A DNA stretch of 64,000 bases from Blastopirellula sp. (lineage in GTDB: Bacteria > Planctomycetota > Planctomycetia > Pirellulales > Pirellulaceae). The stretch lies in the NCBI GenBank assembly GCA_002733575.1, contig NVWB01000004.1, forward strand, positions 36,616 to 100,615. Reading direction: 5' to 3'. The translations under genes were made by a program, and so were the position numbers. Under the pieces are notes generated by a model that searched no databases, had not been told where the DNA came from, and saw nothing but the letters and a program-made list of their open reading frames with translations. This document shows positions 17,621-27,033 of this stretch, one piece after another (position 1 is the stretch's first letter; each line of letters begins with the position of its first letter).

Positions 17621-19885
17621 TTAACGCTCATTCGACGTCGTCGTCTTCTTATTCTTCAGATGTTTGGTAAAGAACGCATCTGCTTGTTTGAGCATTTCAT
17701 CAAACCAAACTTGTTTGCCAAGAAACGGATGAGGGGCATCTTTGATCACAGTCAAGTCAGACTGAACGCCCAGCTCTTTCATTCGCTGGCGAAATTTATC
17801 GGCATGTGTACTAGGGTCATCGTGTTCGCCTGAAAAGAACCAGTAGGGTGGATCGTTCTTGTCGAGGTGATACAACGGCGATGCGAGCCGATACGTTGCC
17901 GGTTGTTCCTCTTGCGATCCGCCGAGAAACTGTTGCCAGATATCTCTCGTGCTCGACACTTCTCGCGTGCGTTCTGACTGTAAATCGGTTTGGGCGCCCA
18001 TGGGAACTGCTGCCTGAATGGTGCTGCTGAAGCTGGCGTTTCCGCCATTGCCTTCCAGTTCTTTTACATCATTCGATGTCCCGAGTAATGCCACTAGATG
18101 CCCGCCAGCAGAAAGCCCGATTGCGCCGATGTTTTCGGTGTCAATGCCGAATTCTTTTGCGTTGGCCCGTAAGAATCTTACCGCTGCCTTGCAATCTTGA
18201 ATCTGTGCTGGAAACTGGGCTTCACCACTCAAACGATACGAAATGGTGGCCGCCACATATCCGCGAGCGGCGATTGCCTGAGCAACATGTGCGTGATTGA
18301 GACGATTGCCATTTGCCCAACCGCCACCGTGAATGCAAACCACCGCAGGCAGTTCACCCCAAGCACCCTTGGGCCGGTAGATATTCATCTCCAGTGTGCG
18401 ATCTCCATAGCGAGCATAGGTCACGTCTAGTTTTTCGTCTAAACTGTCTAGCGTTTGCTGCGAGATCACAGTTTTTCCATCGGCCCGAGGTTGCGACGAA
18501 GCCTCTCCAGCCGGACGAGCGTCGAGCCGCATTTCTTCTTGAAACAGAATAGCCATGCCACGCAGTTTGCGTGCAATCTCTTGATTGCGTACTAGTTTCG
18601 ATTCGCCTGGATCATTGGCCAAGTCGTACAACTGAGGCGAAGGGTTCAAGTAGAGTTTCCAATTACGCCAGCGAACAGCGGCCAGTGAACCTTGGCTGCC
18701 GTGGTAGAAGAACGCGTCATTGTACTCGGCGCGACTAATGAGGAGCTTCCATTCACCTGGTGGATTCCACCGACGACGAAGTGGAACGGTTGCGTTCAGC
18801 GATTTTTTCATGCCAGGAGGCGGCACAAACTTGGTCTCGCCCTTTAACAGCGGGCTGATGTCGCGTCCATCGATGACGCGGCCCTCGGGAACTTTGATGC
18901 CTGCAAATGTGGCGAGAGTTGGATACCAGTCCATGGCCCGTACGACTGCTGCGGATTCAGCATCTGATTGTAATCCGAGCCCTGGTCCCCAGGCAATCGC
19001 CGGCACGCGAATTCCGCCTTCATAGGTTGAGAGCTTACGCCCGCGAATCTTTTGTTCCGGCGTGCGGCCTGGCCCGCGACCATTGTCCGAGGCGTAGATA
19101 ACGATAGTGTTGTCGTCGATGCCTGTCTGTTTTAGTGTGTCGAAGATACGACCAACGTGGTGATCAAGTTCTTGAATCGCATCCCCATATTCGCCCCAGT
19201 TGGAACTTCCCTTGAATTCTTCGCTTACGCCAAGCGGGTTATGAAGCATTGTATGCGGCAGATAAAGGAAGAACGGTTCGTCTTTGTTTTTCTCAATAAA
19301 TTCGATGGCTTCGTCGGTGTATAGCCTTGTTAATTCAGCAGGATCAGCCGGACGTTTAACAACATCATCATTCAGCATCAAGGGAACACCACCTTGGTCC
19401 TCGAAATAGACGATTTCAACCGGGTCCAGATTATGCAGCAGACCGAAATAGTGATCAAATCCCTGGTTTTTTGGCAGAAACTCTTCGTGAAAGCCGAGAT
19501 GCCATTTGCCGATACATGCGGTCGCATAGCCGTTCTCTTTAAACAACTCGGCAATCGTTAATTCGTCGGGATGAATACCAGAATTTGAATCTGCACGATG
19601 CACCCAAGTTTCGTTGCCAACTCGGCGTGGATAACACCCGGTCAATAAGCCCGCCCGTGACGGACTGCAAATTGGAGCCGCCGCGTAATAGTCTGTGAAG
19701 CGAGTTCCAGCGTCGGCCATGGCATCGATCCGTGGCGTTTTGATTTCCGTTGCGCCATAACAACCGAGATCGTAGTAGCCTTGATCATCGACAAAGATGA
19801 AGACGATATTTGGTTTATCAGCGGCATGGCAATTCAATACCCAAATTAGTGAGAGGAGAATTCCTGCACTCAGTTTTGTATACAT
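17621..19885 (-). CDS. Sulfatase fused to alpha/beta-hydrolase (esterase)
   Basis: A 754-residue exported protein; the signal peptide is residues 1-21. Residues 22-470 are a sulfatase: FVDDQGYYDLGCYG, signature C73-S-P-S-R, IGKWHLGFHEE, YASDNGRGPG. After a linker (about 470-495), residues 495-750 are an esterase/lipase: HGGGWANG oxyanion hole near 518, nucleophile elbow GLSAGGH near 593, acid and histidine in GEHDDPSTHAD and DAPHPF. One polypeptide could remove both sulfate and acyl groups from the same glycan. Both domains keep their catalytic residues. It lies mid-cluster between two separate sulfatases. Confidence 0.93.
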   Translation of the reverse strand: MYTKLSAGILLSLIWVLNCHAADKPNIVFIFVDDQGYYDLGCYGATEIKTPRIDAMADAGTRFTDYYAAAPICSPSRAGLLTGCYPRRVGNETWVHRADSNSGIHPDELTIAELFKENGYATACIGKWHLGFHEEFLPKNQGFDHYFGLLHNLDPVEIVYFEDQGGVPLMLNDDVVKRPADPAELTRLYTDEAIEFIEKNKDEPFFLYLPHTMLHNPLGVSEEFKGSSNWGEYGDAIQELDHHVGRIFDTLKQTGIDDNTIVIYASDNGRGPGRTPEQKIRGRKLSTYEGGIRVPAIAWGPGLGLQSDAESAAVVRAMDWYPTLATFAGIKVPEGRVIDGRDISPLLKGETKFVPPPGMKKSLNATVPLRRRWNPPGEWKLLISRAEYNDAFFYHGSQGSLAAVRWRNWKLYLNPSPQLYDLANDPGESKLVRNQEIARKLRGMAILFQEEMRLDARPAGEASSQPRADGKTVISQQTLDSLDEKLDVTYARYGDRTLEMNIYRPKGAWGELPAVVCIHGGGWANGNRLNHAHVAQAIAARGYVAATISYRLSGEAQFPAQIQDCKAAVRFLRANAKEFGIDTENIGAIGLSAGGHLVALLGTSNDVKELEGNGGNASFSSTIQAAVPMGAQTDLQSERTREVSSTRDIWQQFLGGSQEEQPATYRLASPLYHLDKNDPPYWFFSGEHDDPSTHADKFRQRMKELGVQSDLTVIKDAPHPFLGKQVWFDEMLKQADAFFTKHLKNKKTTTSNER

Positions 19886-19965
19886 AATTTTATTTTACTC
19901 ATTAGTTGTCGTACTTATGGGAACTTCGAAACTAGAACTCGTTCATCGAGGTTCATCAGAAAATG

Positions 19966-21423
19966 TCACCGAGATCGCCCGCTGTTGCGCTGTTTTTCTA
20001 GCTGACCTGCCAATCGCTTCACTACCTCTGGACGTTCGCTGAGAAGATTTTTCTGTTCGCTAGGGTCGTCTTGTAGATTGTAGAGTGCGGTAACAAGTTC
20101 ATCTCGCCGTGGGATCTTTTTCTTCAACGTCGGGCTTGCTTTACCTTCGATATACTTCCACGCTCCGCTGCGGATGGCAAAGTTACCGTTGGGGCTGTGG
20201 ACAATCATTGATGAACGAATGGGTTTGGAGATAGAGTCTCCGAGCAAGGCGGGCAGAACATTGAAACTATCCTCACCAGCCTCCTCTTTGGAAAGAGCCG
20301 GTTGGTCGAGCAAGGCACCAATCGTTGCAAACATGTCGACAAGACTAAGCGTTTCATCGCACACGGTTGCCGCAGGAACATGACCTGGCCAGCGAGCAAT
20401 AAACGGAACGCGGAAACCGCCTTCATAAATGCTATGCTTACGACCACGCCAGTTGGCGTTGCATTTAAGACCTGCTCGATAGGCTACAGCTTCCGGTCGG
20501 TCGCCTTCGGTCATTTGCACCCCGCCGTTATCGCTGGTGAAGATCACGAGCGTATTGTCAGTCGCCTTCATGCGATCAAGCTTGTCTAAGATACGACCAA
20601 TCGATAGGTCGAGTTCATGAATCCAATCGCCGTACAGCCCGCTTCCGCTTTTGCCTTTGGTCTTGGAGGATGGCGTATAGGGGAAATGGATTGCTACCGG
20701 GGCGAAGTAGAGAAAGAATGGCGTGTCGGCCTGTTGCTGATCCAGCCAGTGAATGGCATCCGTCGTCAGTTCATCCATGACGTTTTCGTCAACACGCTGC
20801 GGAGCATCAAAACCGTAGTAGGCTCGACCGTAAGGTGATTTGCCAACTGGAATCAATTTATTTGAACGTAAGCCGACTACCTTGGTGTTGCGAACATAAA
20901 CACCGGAAGCATCGCCATGATTCTGCGGGACAGCGAAGTGATAATCGAATCCGAGATCTAAGGGGCCAGGGCTCAGTGGTTTTGTGAAGTCGGCCTTACC
21001 AGTCCCATAGCCGAGATGCCATTTTCCGATGGCCGCGGTTTGATACCCGGCCGATTTCAGAAGCGTGGCAATCGTTGGGCGAGACGTTTTGATATGCAGT
21101 GGATCGGTCGTGTTGACCACTCCATGTTTTTGGTCGGTACGCCAATCATACCGTCCGGTCAATAATCCGTATCGCGTAGGAGAGCAAACCGAAGATGGTG
21201 TATTCGCGTCGGTGAAGCGTCTTCCATCTTTGGCTAATTGGTCAATGTTTGGGGTGCGTATATGTACTTCATCCGCACCATAACTGTTCAGGCTGCCGTG
21301 CCCTAGGTCATCGGCAAGAATGATCACAATGTTTGGTTTGTCGTTTTCCTGCGCAGCTTGTGCGGTGCTAACAAGTAGGGCGATAAACGTGGCCGTCAAT
21401 ATCTTTTTCATTAAAGTCATCAT
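19966..21423 (-). CDS. Exported arylsulfatase-type sulfatase
   Basis: 485 residues if read from 21423. The signal peptide really begins at MKKILTATF, so ATG 21411 is an equally good start. Catalytic features: ILADDLGHGSLNSYG, signature C-S-P-T-R (Cys80 from 21423), AIGKWHLGYG, IFTSDNGGVQM. A GRKHSIYEGGFRVPF segment supports the arylsulfatase A-like group. It is 80 nt upstream of the fusion gene and 84 nt downstream of the broken esterase, in the same direction, probably one transcript for sulfated-polysaccharide breakdown. Confidence 0.94.
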   Translation of the reverse strand: MMTLMKKILTATFIALLVSTAQAAQENDKPNIVIILADDLGHGSLNSYGADEVHIRTPNIDQLAKDGRRFTDANTPSSVCSPTRYGLLTGRYDWRTDQKHGVVNTTDPLHIKTSRPTIATLLKSAGYQTAAIGKWHLGYGTGKADFTKPLSPGPLDLGFDYHFAVPQNHGDASGVYVRNTKVVGLRSNKLIPVGKSPYGRAYYGFDAPQRVDENVMDELTTDAIHWLDQQQADTPFFLYFAPVAIHFPYTPSSKTKGKSGSGLYGDWIHELDLSIGRILDKLDRMKATDNTLVIFTSDNGGVQMTEGDRPEAVAYRAGLKCNANWRGRKHSIYEGGFRVPFIARWPGHVPAATVCDETLSLVDMFATIGALLDQPALSKEEAGEDSFNVLPALLGDSISKPIRSSMIVHSPNGNFAIRSGAWKYIEGKASPTLKKKIPRRDELVTALYNLQDDPSEQKNLLSERPEVVKRLAGQLEKQRNSGRSR

Positions 21424-21507
21424 CTCGTGTTTGTATCAATTGCTCTTTTGTTGAGTTCTCAGTGTGCTAAATCTCTTATCCATAGTAACCACCAGCCAGC
21501 AATCCGT

Positions 21508-22722
21508 CTATTTCGGCAAGGGCGTGTTCGGAGAAACCGCATCTTTGGGATAGGGATTTTTCTTGCCATAGACCAGCATGACGCTTTTCTTTTCAACCAC
21601 CACGAAAGACTCGTCGACCTTTCCATCGATCACTCGAACTTGACCGAGATCCAAGCCCAAGTGTTCAGCCAGAAACGGATACGCGGCCAATCGCTTTGAG
21701 ATACCGTAATCGTGCCCTTCATCGGCGAAATGGGCGTTCTTTACTTTATCGCCAGCACCATACAAATCGTAAACGTGTTGGATATATGGGAATTCAATCT
21801 CAGGCATCATTTTCGTCCAGTCTTCACCATCCGAGATCACCATTTGAGCCCGAGGTGCCGCAAGTGCCGCGATCTCGGCGTTGTTGGTTTTGTGTAGATT
21901 ACTCAAGTGAATCGGCATACCGCTCTCGCAATTGCATCCGCCAAAGAAGTGTGCCGAAACCTGACACGATGGAATGCTGACCGCAACACGATCATCAATT
22001 GCCGCTAACAGGAAAGACTGCGTGCCGCCGCCTGAGTTGCCGGTGATGGCAAGTCGCTTGGTATCTACGTCGGGCAAGGACTCAAGGAAATCTAGTGCCC
22101 GGATGCTGTTCCATGTTTGCAGCCGCAGCACTTCTGGTACTTGCTTGTGCGACCACCCTGCCACTTCCCAATCGCCATAGCCTACCATGTCGTACTGAAA
22201 CACGACCGCTCCCATCCGGGCAAACACACCACAACGTGTTTGCCTGTTGCTAATGAATCGCCCGCCGTGTCCATGAGGGCACAGGATACCTGCCAATTGG
22301 CCCTTGAAATTAGTCGGACGATACAGTGAACCAGTCACATAAAAACCGGGCGAACTCTCAAAAGCAACGCTCTCCACGGTGTATCCATCGTAAGTCCGTT
22401 TGCTAGTAAACTTCGCGTTCAAAGGAGTTCGCTCTGGCAGTGTGCTCAACCCGGCGCCACGCAAGATTCCTTTGCGGATAACCTGCTTCCGTTTCTCCCA
22501 GCCAGCTAAATCGGAATACGATGCTTTGAACTGCTCAAGTTCCACTCTCGATTCATCAATGGTAAGCGTATGTCCCTAACGCAAAACCCGGCCTCTGTCT
22601 GCTTTTACTTCCCCAGTTTTTATGCCCGTCGCATCATCTGCATGTGTCGGCAAAAGTGAACATGAAAGCAATGCGATAGCAAACGACACCGACAATACAC
22701 GAGACCGCAATTTTCTATTCAT
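21508..22722 (-). pseudogene. Exported acetyl-xylan-esterase-like hydrolase interrupted by an in-frame amber codon
   Basis: Read from ATG 22722, the frame gives a clear signal peptide (MNRKLRSRVLSVSFAIALL to THA), then meets TAG as codon 49 (22576-22578) and continues in the same frame for 355 codons. The downstream part has an alpha/beta-hydrolase core: CPHGHGG, nucleophile elbow GNSGGGTQ, and ADEGHDYG with the catalytic histidine. One C-to-T change in a CAG codon would explain the stop. As it stands, only an internal start (for example GTG 22545) could make the enzyme, without an export signal. It would be the first gene of the sulfatase cluster. Confidence 0.82.
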
Positions 22723-22818
22723 CGTTGTGAGTCTTTCTTAATAAGTATGAAATACAACCGCTTAGTTTAATTGGAAACCGGCGCGTTGTGAATCAGCGGT
22801 TTGATTGTTGGAGAGTAA

Positions 22819-22866
22819 TCAGGAAGCATTCTCGGTGCATTGAGCCAAGCAGACCTGTATTCGGTC
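22819..22866 (-). pseudogene. Fragment of the cbiX 3' end
   Basis: On the minus strand the DNA reads DRIQVCLAQCTENAS then a stop, nearly the same as residues DRIQTCLAQCTEDA of the intact cbiX at 27034-27501. About 35 of 41 bases are identical in the core, in the same orientation. The rest of the gene is absent. Confidence 0.7.
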
Positions 22867-23173
22867 CTAAGTCAAATGCTCACTCGGGTTACGAAGATTG
22901 AATTTTTGCTGTCAAAATCGTATGACCAAAACACATCCATTGGATCAATGTATGACCATGGTTAAATTATCCAATCGGGCGTTCTCTTTCGTCTATAAAC
23001 ACCATCTTTCCCCCACTCCCAGCAGATAGCCGGTTTTGACAGTAATCAATCGCACGAATACAGGGTGAACCTCCCTTCATGTTTTGTGCCAGAAAATAGG
23101 AACCTTGCCCTGGTTCAATTTACATAACAAAGGTAAGGCATGTGGGCAGAATAACTTCCATCATCCATAAAAA

Positions 23174-23208
23174 AAAGCAGCCCTTATCTTGGTCGGATAA
23201 GAGCTGCT
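23174..23208 (-). terminator. Intrinsic terminator of the collagen-tail gene
   Basis: A 14-bp stem with one mismatch (AAGCAGCCCTTATC at 23174-23187 with 23195-23208). On the minus strand it is followed by a T-rich run (plus-strand A from 23168). It lies about 28 nt past the stop at 23237. Confidence 0.85.
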
Positions 23209-23236
23209 TCGGGTTGGAAAAGAGTGGCTTTTTTAG

Positions 23237-26200
23237 TTAACCTGCTGCTGCCGCTTGTGCTGCTGTTGGTCCTGGTGGTCCTGCATCGCCTTTCGCACCT
23301 GGGTCGCCTTTGGAACCTGCATCACCCTTGGCTCCTGCATCGCCTTTGTCACCTGGTGGTCCCTTTGTTACTGCTACTACAGCAGCTTTTTTCTCCGTAT
23401 CAGTGATTTTTATCGTCGTACGAATGAGAACTGAATCCCCTTCAATCTTCACCAAAGGAATACTACCAGCATCAGGTCCATCTAACAAAAACCCATCTAG
23501 ATGAAGATCTACCGATGTATCTTTGGGGTCTGCTTCCGCAATTGAATTAGCTTTCGCTATAGCAAGGGCAATTGCATGTTGAGCAACACCCTTCTCTGGC
23601 TCTTTCAGACTAAGCAAGCTATCAAGCTCGCTGAATGAAATCGTATAGGACTTACGGACAGGATTATAATTGATTTCTCCGGTTTTATAACTTCCAAGTC
23701 GTTCAATCACTTTTTTGGCTTTGTTATTTACATCAAAACCAATTTCAACTTTTTTTTGCAGCAAGGTAACCTGTGGAGCTCTGATAGTCAGACTAGTTGC
23801 TCCTTTAGAAAACTGATAAAGCGTAGCTTTAGTTGCCAACTTATCATAAGTACGTTTTCCATTGGCGTCTTTCGTATACTCTCGTGTGACTTTTGCTGAG
23901 AGTTCAATGATTTCAAGTCCTGTCCACTGATAATCGGTGATAATCGTAGGCTCATTGGGATCCTTGGGACTAACCTTTGGCGTATTCACTGGAATCAATA
24001 AGTGCCCACTGATTCCATAAGGCGTGGCCAAGTGAACGTCGACAACATCGATCTCTTTGCCGTTAATTTTATCTTTAATGGTCATGCATCCAGCAGGTAT
24101 CGTGGCTTGCATCAGTTGCCGACTAATCAACGAGAACTCGACTTTTTTGCCGCCTGCTAAAACTCGCGTGTCATGCACGCTAAATCCATCGCCCACAATA
24201 TAAACTTCGGTCGATCCGTCTGGATCAAGTCCAGGCGGTCCATACCAGCCGACTAATTCTGGCGCCAGATCGGTGATTCCATTATTGAATATCTCAAATC
24301 CACCGGCAGTATTCTCGTAAGGAATTTGTACTTGCATCGATTGTAGTGGCAGCTCTTTATCCAATTGATGAACACGACGTAGCATGCGTTCAATTTCACC
24401 TTCTCGATAAAGATGCGCACATTGAGCACACTCAAACGCCGATTGACGCATGGCCGTGATCGAGCGACTCATCTTCATGGTGTCACGCATTGTGATTTCT
24501 GTTTGACCAGGGTTGGTTAATTCATACCAATTGGTGCGAACATCAAACGTGGCATACGGCACAAACGAAGGCATCACAATAATCGCGGTACATTCACGCA
24601 TACCCGGCTCAAGCTCTCGGGCCGCCATATCAGCATCGGTCGTTCCTCCGCCAAACAAGGTTTCAGCAAAGTTTTGTACATTGCCTTTAATCGGAGGCGA
24701 TTGAAAGCGGGGTTGAAAACGCCACCCGAATGTATCATCGCCGTGCGAAAACGAGGTGATTGTACGATTCAATGCAATCGTGGCCATGTCGGTTTCTAAT
24801 CGACGAGCATATCGCATCATGGCCTGAGCATTCATGTTGCCCCCAGCAAACGCCAATGCCATGGCGACTTGTAATTCTCGACGACGAGAATAAACATCGG
24901 CCACATTTTGATCAGCAGTCACAGGGTCCAACGCAAACACTTTGATGGGCCAACGACAGCCAACGTATTCATTAAAGATCGCTTTAGCATTTCCATTCGT
25001 TTCTGGATCTAGGGAGTAGAACTTTTCGTCATCACTGCAATAGCAGTTGCAGCCTTTGGAAGAAGAAGCTTCGTTGATGTCTTGGATCAATCGTTCATTT
25101 AATAGTGCGGATTCAACCAGAACTGCCCAACCGAGAGCAATCGTGGTATTAACTCTAGGATCGATTGCATAATGCAAATTTGCATCAGGGAAAGAATTGA
25201 TTCCACCCTGGACAGCCCCTTGCATTCTTCCATTGACTGTAGTATCTAAATTTCCGTTTTTAAGAGAAAATCCAAGCTCTCCTTCAAGAGTTCCTTGAGC
25301 AGAGGTTTGAATACCGTTGCCTTGCCCAGGTGTTCCGATGCCAAAGTATGCCATATAACTGGCACGTAAAAAATCGAGTTGGTGAACATCCCTGCGACGA
25401 ATCGCATTTGCCAGTTTACCCTCGCCAATAATATGACTTCGTATAGTTTTGTATTCAGGTTGGTTCAGCATATTAAAGGCAGCGTTGAGTTCTTCTTTCA
25501 AAAATGTACCGACATCATTAATATGTACGATCTGTTGATTTGCTGGATGTCTTTTCAGACCAGCATGAGCATCTGCGGCAACATGGGCTAACAGCCCTAT
25601 TCCATAAGTTTCTAAACCTTGAGTAGGGGCAGTGGGACGAGTTGCTCTGCGAGTTTTTGAGAAAGGTAGAGAGACTTCGACTTCGTCTGAAAAGGAGCTA
25701 AGAAGGCCAGATGCTCGTTCTTCCATACCTTCAATGATCCCCTTGACCACAGCAGGAGAAATAGCTGACTTAGATGCAATAGTTTCAATCTGCTTTTTGA
25801 AATCTGCAGGGTAAGCTAAAGCAAGTACAAAGTCTTCTTTTATATCGACAGGGATTTCTGATGTTGGATCTTTGAGTAAATCAATGTTCTCGGGTATTTT
25901 TTTCACTAGCAAAGTGAAATCTGGCTTGCCACCAATTGAATGATAGTAGTGAATCTTTGCAATTCCCTTTAGCTGAGCCTCTAATTTCTTATCAGCGGTA
26001 TTCAAAACTCGCGTCATCGGAAACGCCAAATGATCGACCAGATCATTCATCACTAAACTACGAAACGTAATCGGTAGTAAATCATCGCCCAAGTAGGGTG
26101 TAGCGGTGATCGTGATTTCTGCTCCGTAGCCGCGACGTGTTTTTTTGCCGGGTAGAATTGAAATCGGAATTCGGACTAAGTTTAACGCGTAGCCTGGCGA

Positions 26201-26869
26201 ATCAGAAATATCGTCGCCTTCGTTGATGCGACGCAACTCTTGCAAGTGATGGATATAGCGAGAGAGTTGATCGGCTTGAACGGTTGGTTCGAGAGAAATG
26301 GCTGTTTGTTTAAACGTAAATCCTTTTATTCCATTATTGGGTGCTGCATTCCCTAGAGTTGCACGATTAATAACAGCCTCAGTATTTGGATCAGATACAA
26401 AAGTTCCAACAAGATTCGTAATATCAGACCGAGCGTCCGCAGTACCTGGAATGTCTGCTTTGGTTGCAGCCGCTTGCAAGGCAAAAGCCATTCCTAAAAA
26501 GGATTGATCACTACGACGAAGTGCGCCATTGATCAAAACTTCAAATTTCCCCATCTCGGCTTCAAGTAATTTTTCGTACTCTTCACGATGACGGGTCAGT
26601 CGGCTTTCGCCCCAGACGTCGGGGTGTTTGGCGACGACGGTTCCGTAGTGATCTAGATGGTGTTCTAGCCAGTCGATCTCGGATGCCAAGCGTTCGACGA
26701 CATTGTCTTTGCCTGTCTCTGGTGCTTTGCGATGCAGGTGGTCTTTCGCTTCTTTGAAGTAGTGAAACGGGTTGTACCAGTCTTCTGCATAGATGGCAGA
26801 TGCGGCCGTTGATTGCGCGAACATCACGCCAATCAGTAACCAAATAAATGATCGTTTGTAGAACAACAT
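23237..26869 (-). CDS. Large exported protein with collagen-like C-terminus
   Basis: 1210 residues with a signal peptide (residues 1-28, FIWLLIGVMFAQSTAASA). No further membrane helix is evident. Most of the chain is unrecognised; it contains cysteine clusters (CNCYCSDD and ECAQCAHLY) and a beta-rich stretch with an IPT/TIG-like pattern (PDGSTEVYIVGDGFSVHDTR). Residues about 1170-1202 are eleven uninterrupted Gly-X-Y triplets (GPPGDKGDAGAKGDAG and similar), followed by an Ala-rich end. The triplets would allow trimerisation, and the short Ala tail may be an anchor or cap. It follows cbiX on the same strand with a 164-nt gap, and a copy of the cbiX 3' end lies beyond its own stop. Function unknown. 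Confidence 0.85.
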   Translation of the reverse strand: MLFYKRSFIWLLIGVMFAQSTAASAIYAEDWYNPFHYFKEAKDHLHRKAPETGKDNVVERLASEIDWLEHHLDHYGTVVAKHPDVWGESRLTRHREEYEKLLEAEMGKFEVLINGALRRSDQSFLGMAFALQAAATKADIPGTADARSDITNLVGTFVSDPNTEAVINRATLGNAAPNNGIKGFTFKQTAISLEPTVQADQLSRYIHHLQELRRINEGDDISDSPGYALNLVRIPISILPGKKTRRGYGAEITITATPYLGDDLLPITFRSLVMNDLVDHLAFPMTRVLNTADKKLEAQLKGIAKIHYYHSIGGKPDFTLLVKKIPENIDLLKDPTSEIPVDIKEDFVLALAYPADFKKQIETIASKSAISPAVVKGIIEGMEERASGLLSSFSDEVEVSLPFSKTRRATRPTAPTQGLETYGIGLLAHVAADAHAGLKRHPANQQIVHINDVGTFLKEELNAAFNMLNQPEYKTIRSHIIGEGKLANAIRRRDVHQLDFLRASYMAYFGIGTPGQGNGIQTSAQGTLEGELGFSLKNGNLDTTVNGRMQGAVQGGINSFPDANLHYAIDPRVNTTIALGWAVLVESALLNERLIQDINEASSSKGCNCYCSDDEKFYSLDPETNGNAKAIFNEYVGCRWPIKVFALDPVTADQNVADVYSRRRELQVAMALAFAGGNMNAQAMMRYARRLETDMATIALNRTITSFSHGDDTFGWRFQPRFQSPPIKGNVQNFAETLFGGGTTDADMAARELEPGMRECTAIIVMPSFVPYATFDVRTNWYELTNPGQTEITMRDTMKMSRSITAMRQSAFECAQCAHLYREGEIERMLRRVHQLDKELPLQSMQVQIPYENTAGGFEIFNNGITDLAPELVGWYGPPGLDPDGSTEVYIVGDGFSVHDTRVLAGGKKVEFSLISRQLMQATIPAGCMTIKDKINGKEIDVVDVHLATPYGISGHLLIPVNTPKVSPKDPNEPTIITDYQWTGLEIIELSAKVTREYTKDANGKRTYDKLATKATLYQFSKGATSLTIRAPQVTLLQKKVEIGFDVNNKAKKVIERLGSYKTGEINYNPVRKSYTISFSELDSLLSLKEPEKGVAQHAIALAIAKANSIAEADPKDTSVDLHLDGFLLDGPDAGSIPLVKIEGDSVLIRTTIKITDTEKKAAVVAVTKGPPGDKGDAGAKGDAGSKGDPGAKGDAGPPGPTAAQAAAAG

Positions 26870-27033
26870 CGTAAGTGACCCCCTATGTAAGAATGAAAAC
26901 CGAACCTACCTTCAGGGCAATTCCTGCGGGTGTCCGCTTTATCTATCGGAGGGATTGCGGTAAATACGTTAGCAGAAGTGGGTGGCATTAGTTTTATCTG
27001 CCAGAGGGGTATGCTAGCAACCAGCATGCTAGC

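Larger units (their letters stand above)
22723..23236. other. Long intergenic region with a cbiX remnant and a terminator
   Basis: This 514-bp gap holds the leader of the broken esterase, a copy of the cbiX 3' end at 22819-22866 and the hairpin at 23174-23208. The remaining 300 bases show no gene; TATGACCA occurs twice within 40 bp near 22920-22960 (TATGACCAAAAC, TATGACCATGG), which could be a regulatory pair or chance. Confidence 0.5.

Noticed and set aside
22576..22578. TAG as pyrrolysine or other programmed recoding
   Set aside because: No supporting structure or tRNA is visible and the position is next to the signal peptide; point mutation or error is simpler.
23240..23362. Short repeats that resemble a CRISPR or minisatellite (recurring CCTGCATCGCC and CCTTTGTCACC units)
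   Set aside because: The period is 9 bp multiples and the minus strand encodes Gly-X-Y triplets, so it is coding sequence for a collagen-like tail.
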